Source: Candidatus Falkowbacteria bacterium RIFOXYC2_FULL_47_12 (GTDB taxonomy: Bacteria > Patescibacteriota > Patescibacteriia > Patescibacteriales > XYC2-FULL-47-12). From it: a DNA stretch of 14,973 bases. Shown piece by piece: positions 10,996 to 14,973 of this stretch (positions within the stretch are counted from its first letter, which is position 1; each line of letters begins with the position of its first letter). The DNA is taken from NCBI GenBank assembly GCA_001778285.1, contig MFGL01000001.1, positions 1,905-16,877 of the forward strand. Reading direction: 5' to 3'. Under the pieces are notes generated by a model. That model worked only from the letters and a program-made list of their open reading frames with translations, was not told where the DNA came from and searched no databases. The position numbers and the translations under genes were made by a program.

Positions 10996-12255
10996 TTATA
11001 ATTTTTTAAATTTTTCCATAAAAATTTTTGTCGCTTCTTTGCGCACCGGATGCACCGCGTCAACAACGTCTTCCAGAGCAACCCACTTCCAGGCGCGATG
11101 GTCCCAATAATTTATGGTAATCTCACTGTCCCGTCCAGTAAATTCGGCAACGAAGAGTCCCTGCTTTTGTCCTCTGTAACCGCGAATTTTTTTGGCTAAT
11201 ACGTTTGCCCTGCCTGTTTCCTCACCAAAGTCATAATAATACAAATTTTTAAATGTCGCGATTTTTTTAAATTTGTCTGTGCCGATTTCCTCACGCAGTT
11301 CCCGCGCGCCGGCACTTGCTAAATCCTCACCGTCCGTTCCCCCTTGCGGCAGTTGCCAATGGCCGGTTTGATCGCGCCGTTCAGCTAATAATACTTTGAT
11401 TTTGCCACCTTCACGTTTAAAAAGCAAGCAGGCCACGTTCGGACGATACAAAAACGGTTTGACAAAACGCCACTTGAAAAATTCATACGAAAATTTTACA
11501 ACCGCATTAAAAATGCGCGGCAGGCGCTTTCGCGGCTCCTGCAATAACCGCCAGAGCCATTCCATTCCCAATAATCTGAAAACTTTTGGCGCGCGTTTTA
11601 TTTTGCCGCTGATAAAATCAAAACTGCCGCCCACGCCCATCGCTATTTTTACAAAAGATGATTGCATGGCTCCCCTCCCCTTGCCAATGAGAGCGTGCCA
11701 AATCCACTTTTCCTGCTTGCTGTGTCCAAACGCCACAAAAATTATATCCGGCCTTGCTTCGTTTATTTTTAATTCTAAATTTTTATTTTGCGGTTCACCT
11801 CTTGTCCATAAGCCGTTTTTAATCTCCCACTCACCGACTCGCAAGCCGATTTCTGCGCCGGCAATTTTTAACTTTGGATAAAGATTTTTCAATTTGTCAG
11901 CCGCTTGTCGCGCCACTCCTTCCCCGCCGCCGAGCAAAAATATTGACTTGCCTTTTTGTTCGGCTATTTCACAAATATCAAAAATTAAATCAATGCCGGA
12001 AATTCGCCTGATAACTTTTCCCATTGCCAGAGCAGCCAAACTTAAGCCGACTCCGTCCGGCACCGCGATGTCAGCTTTATTTAAAATGTAAAAAAATTCC
12101 TCGTCGTGCTGGGCCGCGAGCAGGAATTCCGGATTGGGCGTAACAATGTAATGGCCATCACCTCCCTGCGAGGCGGACGATAAAAACGAAGAGATTTTTT
12201 GTAAAATCTCCCGCTTAGAATCAGTTGAAATGTTAATGCCTAAAATGTTTATCAT
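10996..12255 (-). CDS. WecG/TagA/CpsF-type glycosyltransferase fused to a Nudix hydrolase domain
   Basis: Residues 1-245 are a WecG/TagA/CpsF glycosyltransferase: TPNPEFLLAAQ (39-49), VPDGVG (65-70, with the Asp in the position of the catalytic Asp of TagA), RISGIDL (84-90), FLLGGGEGVA (106-115), FGHSKQEKWI (176-185), GGSFDFISGKIKRAP (209-223) and EWLWRLLQEPRKR (232-244). This family adds N-acetylmannosamine-type sugars to a lipid-linked precursor at the membrane, as in teichoic acid or enterobacterial common antigen synthesis. After a linker, residues 272-419 are a Nudix domain with WQLPQGGTDGEDLASAGARE then LREEIG (300-325); E319, E322 and E323 are the metal-binding acids. The GX5E part is one residue short (GX4E). 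The frame is continuous. The gene lies between murB and the 66-aa membrane protein. ATG 12255 has no Shine-Dalgarno site. Confidence 0.88.
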   Translation of the reverse strand: MINILGINISTDSKREILQKISSFLSSASQGGDGHYIVTPNPEFLLAAQHDEEFFYILNKADIAVPDGVGLSLAALAMGKVIRRISGIDLIFDICEIAEQKGKSIFLLGGGEGVARQAADKLKNLYPKLKIAGAEIGLRVGEWEIKNGLWTRGEPQNKNLELKINEARPDIIFVAFGHSKQEKWIWHALIGKGRGAMQSSFVKIAMGVGGSFDFISGKIKRAPKVFRLLGMEWLWRLLQEPRKRLPRIFNAVVKFSYEFFKWRFVKPFLYRPNVACLLFKREGGKIKVLLAERRDQTGHWQLPQGGTDGEDLASAGARELREEIGTDKFKKIATFKNLYYYDFGEETGRANVLAKKIRGYRGQKQGLFVAEFTGRDSEITINYWDHRAWKWVALEDVVDAVHPVRKEATKIFMEKFKKL

Positions 12256-12298
12256 TACTATACTATTTGTGATTTGTGGTTATTCGTTTTGTATTAGT

Positions 12299-13327
12299 TT
12301 AGTGACCATATCTCACATACTGCACTTCTTCCTGCAATTGAATGCCGAATTTGTCGCGCACTTGCTGTTTGATGTAACTGATAAGCTGAATGACGTGATC
12401 GGCTTTGGCCGTGTCGTCAACTTTGACAATGAAGTTGGCATGCTCGTCGGAAACTTTCACGCCGCCGATTTGATATCCTTTCAAACCGGCTTTGTCAATG
12501 AGAAAAGCGGAACCGAGCTTACCGCCTTTGATTTTTGCCTCAAGTTCTTTCGTTTCTATAGTTTCTATTAGTTTCTTTTTAATTTCATCAGTAATAATGA
12601 TATTTTTAAACGTGCAGCCGGCCGAGGGCAGGCAGGGCTGGGAATTTTTGCGATACGCTATGCGTTCATTCATTTCTTTCTCTATACTCGCTCTGTTCCC
12701 TCTTTGCAGCTGAAACGTCGCGTTCAGAATAATTAAATTTTTATTTTTTTTAAAAATGCTCTCGCGATAGTCAAACGAGCACTCGGCGTTTATCAATGTT
12801 TTTACCGCGGTGGTTTCGCTGTCCAAAACTTCCACACTTTTAATAATTTCGTGAACGCTCCGGCCAAAAGCGCCGGCATTGCCGCGCGCCGCGCCGCCGA
12901 CCGTGCCCGGAATACCTGCGCCCCACTCCGCGCCGGTCAGAGAATTTTCCTTGGTAAAATTGACAAAATCCATCCAGCTTGCGCCGCCTTCGGCTTTGAT
13001 AAATATGCCGCCTCTCCTCTGTAGAGACGCATTGCAATGCGCCTCTACATATTGTGTTTCTACGCTGATGTTTTTGTTTTCCGCCTTGATAACCAGGCCG
13101 TCAAACCCGTCGTCGGCAATCAACAAATTACTGCCGCCAGCCAACAAAAATATCTCCAAATTCAATTCTTTGGCCGCGGTGACGGCTCTGACAATATCAT
13201 CAGATGTTTTGGCAATAAAAAAATACCGCCCCGGCCCGCCGAGTTTAAACGTGGAATACTGCGCGAGTGCAACCTTTTCCTGTACGCTGTTGCCCAGTTT
13301 TTCCTGTAATTTTTCCAATATTTGCAT
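12299..13327 (-). CDS. murB: UDP-N-acetylenolpyruvoylglucosamine reductase MurB
   Basis: The 342-residue product has the MurB signatures: FAD-binding LAGGSNLLIADDGFDGLVI (62-80), GIPGTVGGAARGNAGAFG (138-155), the catalytic Y187-R188 in FDYRESIFK, PSAGCTFKN (234-242) and the C-terminal Glu (E334 in LQEEVQY). It reduces enolpyruvyl-UDP-GlcNAc to UDP-MurNAc with NADPH, an essential step of peptidoglycan synthesis. The proton donor that is Ser in many MurBs is Cys (C238) here, a known alternative. A palindromic repeat adds about 14 residues near 92-106, in a loop between strands, and an extra lysine-rich segment (about 245-270) separates FKN from GLKGYQIGG. The promoter at 13334-13361 would start the mRNA at the ATG. 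The gene precedes the WecG-Nudix gene by 43 bases. Confidence 0.95.
   Translation of the reverse strand: MQILEKLQEKLGNSVQEKVALAQYSTFKLGGPGRYFFIAKTSDDIVRAVTAAKELNLEIFLLAGGSNLLIADDGFDGLVIKAENKNISVETQYVEAHCNASLQRRGGIFIKAEGGASWMDFVNFTKENSLTGAEWGAGIPGTVGGAARGNAGAFGRSVHEIIKSVEVLDSETTAVKTLINAECSFDYRESIFKKNKNLIILNATFQLQRGNRASIEKEMNERIAYRKNSQPCLPSAGCTFKNIIITDEIKKKLIETIETKELEAKIKGGKLGSAFLIDKAGLKGYQIGGVKVSDEHANFIVKVDDTAKADHVIQLISYIKQQVRDKFGIQLQEEVQYVRYGH
13020..13049. repeat. 30-bp near-perfect palindrome inside murB
   Basis: TGTAGAG and CTCTACA flank CGCATTGCAATGCG; all but one of the 15 base pairs match. The element is read in frame as VEAHCNASLQ. I recall very similar 'gtagagacgcattgcaatgcgtctctac' palindromes dispersed in cyanobacterial and CPR genomes, mostly between genes. 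Confidence 0.85.
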
Positions 13328-13333
13328 GCCTAC

Positions 13334-13361
13334 ACTATACCATGACTATACGAAAATTCAA
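13334..13361 (-). promoter_or_regulatory. murB promoter, probably producing leaderless mRNA
   Basis: TTGAAT (13361-13356), a 16-bp spacer and TATAGT (13339-13334) on the minus strand. Only six bases separate the -10 from the murB ATG, so transcription should begin at or next to the A of the start codon. A second TATAGT at 13350-13345 has no good -35 partner. Confidence 0.6.
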
Positions 13362-13369
13362 ATGACACT

Positions 13370-14973
13370 TTAATCAACGTCTCCTAACTGTTGCAAATGC
13401 AAAAGCCGCGCATACATGCCGCCGCGTGCATCTTTGAGCTCGTCATGACTCCCCTCTTCAACCAGTTGTCCGTTTTCAAAAACTAAAATTTTATCGGCGT
13501 GCCGAATTGTTGAGAGCCGGTGGGCGATGAGAATAACCGTGCGCGAACGGGCTACGCGCTCCATGGCTTCCTGAATCAATTTCTCTGAGCGTGAGTCAAG
13601 GTTGCTCGTGGCCTCGTCAAAAATTAAAATCTTGGGGTCGGCTAAAATGGCGCGCGCGATACCGAGACGCTGGCGCTGGCCGCCGGAAAGTTTAATGCCG
13701 CGCTCCCCCACCTCGGTGTCGTAACCGTCTTTGAGATGGTGGATGAATTCATCGGCGTTAGCGATTTTGGCCGCGCGCTTTACCTCGGCAAACGTCGCTT
13801 TTGGTTTGGCATACGCGATGTTGTCGCGCACGCTGCTGTTAAAAATTTCCACCTCCTGCGGCACGATAGCGATGGCCGAGCGAAAATGATAGAGGTCATA
13901 TTTGCGCAAGTCAATGCCGTCCAAGAGCACCGCGCCTTTCTGCGGGTCGTAGTGGCGGTATATCATGCGTACCACGGTTGTCTTGCCGCCGCCGGACGGG
14001 CCTACGAGCGCAACCGTTGACCCTTCTTTGACGCTAAAATTCACATCTCTCAACGCCGGCTCGTGGCTCTCGTCGTAGGCAAACGTTAAATTTTCAAACG
14101 CAATTTCACCGCGGATATTTTTTGGTTTCAGGCCGTGTGCTGAATTTACTATTTCCGGCCGCTCGTTGGTAACGCTCATGAAGCGGTCAACGGCCTCGGT
14201 GCCCTCTTCAATTTTGTCGTAGAAGCGTGAGAGCCGGTAGAGTGAAAAGTATGCTTTTTCCGACAAAGTAATAATGAAGACTAACGTTCCAATCGTCACC
14301 TGCCCGATGGAAACTAAATAAATTCCTAAGAGCAGTATGCTCACGCGGCCGGTATCAATGATGAAATTTCTGCCGACGTTTGTGCGCAGGAGCGAAAACC
14401 ACTCTTTGAGTTCATTGAAACGCACCATTGACTGGATGTGTTCATACTCGCGGGTTTCACGTTTTTCCTGCACGAATGACTGGACAGTATTGATATTGAT
14501 AATGGACTGTCCGAGTTTGCCGGAAGCATCCTCGTAGTCTTTGTAGCGCTGCTTGCGGATGGGATAGAGTTTTTTGTTGACCCGATACGTCACCAATATG
14601 AACAAAGGCGCAAATAATAAAAATGATACGCCGAAACGCCAATCCACCACTAACAAAATAACAAACGTGGCGACCAACTGGATTAAAGTCGGCACGACCT
14701 CCCAAGACAGGTTCGCCAATAAGTCGTCAATCTTATCCACGCCGCGCTGAATTTTGGTAATTTTGTTGCCGGTATTTTCGCGCTCATGATAACTCAACGA
14801 CAGCGAAACCAATTTTTGCTGGGCGCGCACCGGCAGATAGTACTCTATTTCAATGAGTGTATTAAAAATGAGACGGTCTCTGATATAGGATACGAGCGAA
14901 CCGATTTGCTCGCTGATAAACATGCCAACAATGAGCAAAAGCAGCGTCTGCACTTTCTCCACATCAAAACTGA
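13370..14973 (-). CDS. ABC transporter (exporter half-transporter), 5' end outside window
   Basis: The frame stays open to the window edge, so the gene is 5'-truncated here; a GTG at 14962 is inside the frame and is not the likely start, because the first membrane helix expected of an exporter is missing. Counting from that GTG, residues 1-260 form the rest of the membrane domain and 285-530 the nucleotide-binding domain: Walker A GPSGGGKTT (321-329), Q-loop Q369, signature LSGGQRQ (425-431), Walker B ILIFDE (445-450) and H-loop H481. The architecture is that of MsbA/LmrA/BmrA-type homodimeric exporters, which move lipids, drugs or peptides outward. The next genes on the same strand (murB, WecG-like) suggest an envelope role, but the substrate cannot be told. 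Confidence 0.93.
   Translation of the reverse strand, partial: SFDVEKVQTLLLLIVGMFISEQIGSLVSYIRDRLIFNTLIEIEYYLPVRAQQKLVSLSLSYHERENTGNKITKIQRGVDKIDDLLANLSWEVVPTLIQLVATFVILLVVDWRFGVSFLLFAPLFILVTYRVNKKLYPIRKQRYKDYEDASGKLGQSIININTVQSFVQEKRETREYEHIQSMVRFNELKEWFSLLRTNVGRNFIIDTGRVSILLLGIYLVSIGQVTIGTLVFIITLSEKAYFSLYRLSRFYDKIEEGTEAVDRFMSVTNERPEIVNSAHGLKPKNIRGEIAFENLTFAYDESHEPALRDVNFSVKEGSTVALVGPSGGGKTTVVRMIYRHYDPQKGAVLLDGIDLRKYDLYHFRSAIAIVPQEVEIFNSSVRDNIAYAKPKATFAEVKRAAKIANADEFIHHLKDGYDTEVGERGIKLSGGQRQRLGIARAILADPKILIFDEATSNLDSRSEKLIQEAMERVARSRTVILIAHRLSTIRHADKILVFENGQLVEEGSHDELKDARGGMYARLLHLQQLGDVD

Noticed and set aside
10983..11081. A 99-aa version of the small membrane protein starting at 11081.
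   Set aside because: The extra part overlaps the end of the glycosyltransferase-Nudix gene in another frame; ATG 10982 has a good AAGGAG upstream.
12256..12264. TATAGT one base before the ATG of the WecG-Nudix gene as its promoter.
   Set aside because: Transcription would begin inside the coding sequence, and no good alternative start follows; murB read-through explains expression.
14960..14962. GTG at 14962 as the true start of the ABC transporter.
   Set aside because: The frame stays open to the window edge and the protein would lack its first membrane helix.

Overview
The window reads like a chromosomal segment of a Candidate Phyla Radiation (Patescibacteria, Parcubacteria-like) bacterium. 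The evidence is indirect. Housekeeping genes are compact and on one strand, small unknown membrane proteins are common, few genes have a Shine-Dalgarno site, and short GC-rich palindromic repeats sit inside the reading frames of essential genes and add extra peptides. One of these peptides contains FAKATAGKPA, a string I associate with CPR proteins. TGA appears to be a normal stop (toxin gene, position 10224), so the SR1/Gracilibacteria code in which TGA is glycine is not indicated. No rRNA, tRNA, CRISPR array or complete transposon was seen.

Left end (1-1340, + strand): the C-terminus of an M23 (LytM) peptidase, a palindromic intergenic repeat, a small HExxH putative zinc protease, and a cytidine deaminase with a textbook promoter, ribosome binding site and terminator. 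Everything to the right is on the minus strand.

From right to left on the minus strand: (a) the 3' part of an ABC exporter, then murB, a WecG/TagA-type glycosyltransferase fused to a Nudix domain, and a 66-aa membrane protein. murB has its own promoter, placed so that the mRNA would be leaderless. (b) A strong promoter with palindromic operator-like sequence precedes an AbrB-type antitoxin, a RelE/ParE-type toxin, gltX and an alpha/beta hydrolase, all overlapping by 4-8 bases, so an essential tRNA synthetase lies inside a toxin-antitoxin operon. (c) A monocistronic 64-aa Pro/Gln/Met-rich protein with a DnaA-box-like site just upstream of its promoter. (d) lysS followed by a nucleoside 2-deoxyribosyltransferase-like gene, with a strong promoter carrying a palindrome. 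(e) serS followed by ftsQ. (f) A 51-aa membrane protein with its own promoter and terminator. (g) A putative ~95-nt structured RNA starting 7 nt after an extended -10, followed by a Xer-type tyrosine recombinase and a cysteine-rich lipoprotein.

The functional theme is envelope and division (M23 peptidase, FtsQ, MurB, WecG-like enzyme, ABC exporter) interleaved with translation (SerRS, LysRS, GluRS) and nucleotide salvage (cytidine deaminase, deoxyribosyltransferase-like, Nudix). The features most worth following up are the toxin-antitoxin/gltX operon, the glycosyltransferase-Nudix fusion, the structured RNA before the recombinase, and the in-frame palindromic repeats in xerC, serS and murB. 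All assignments come from reading the sequence; no database search was possible.
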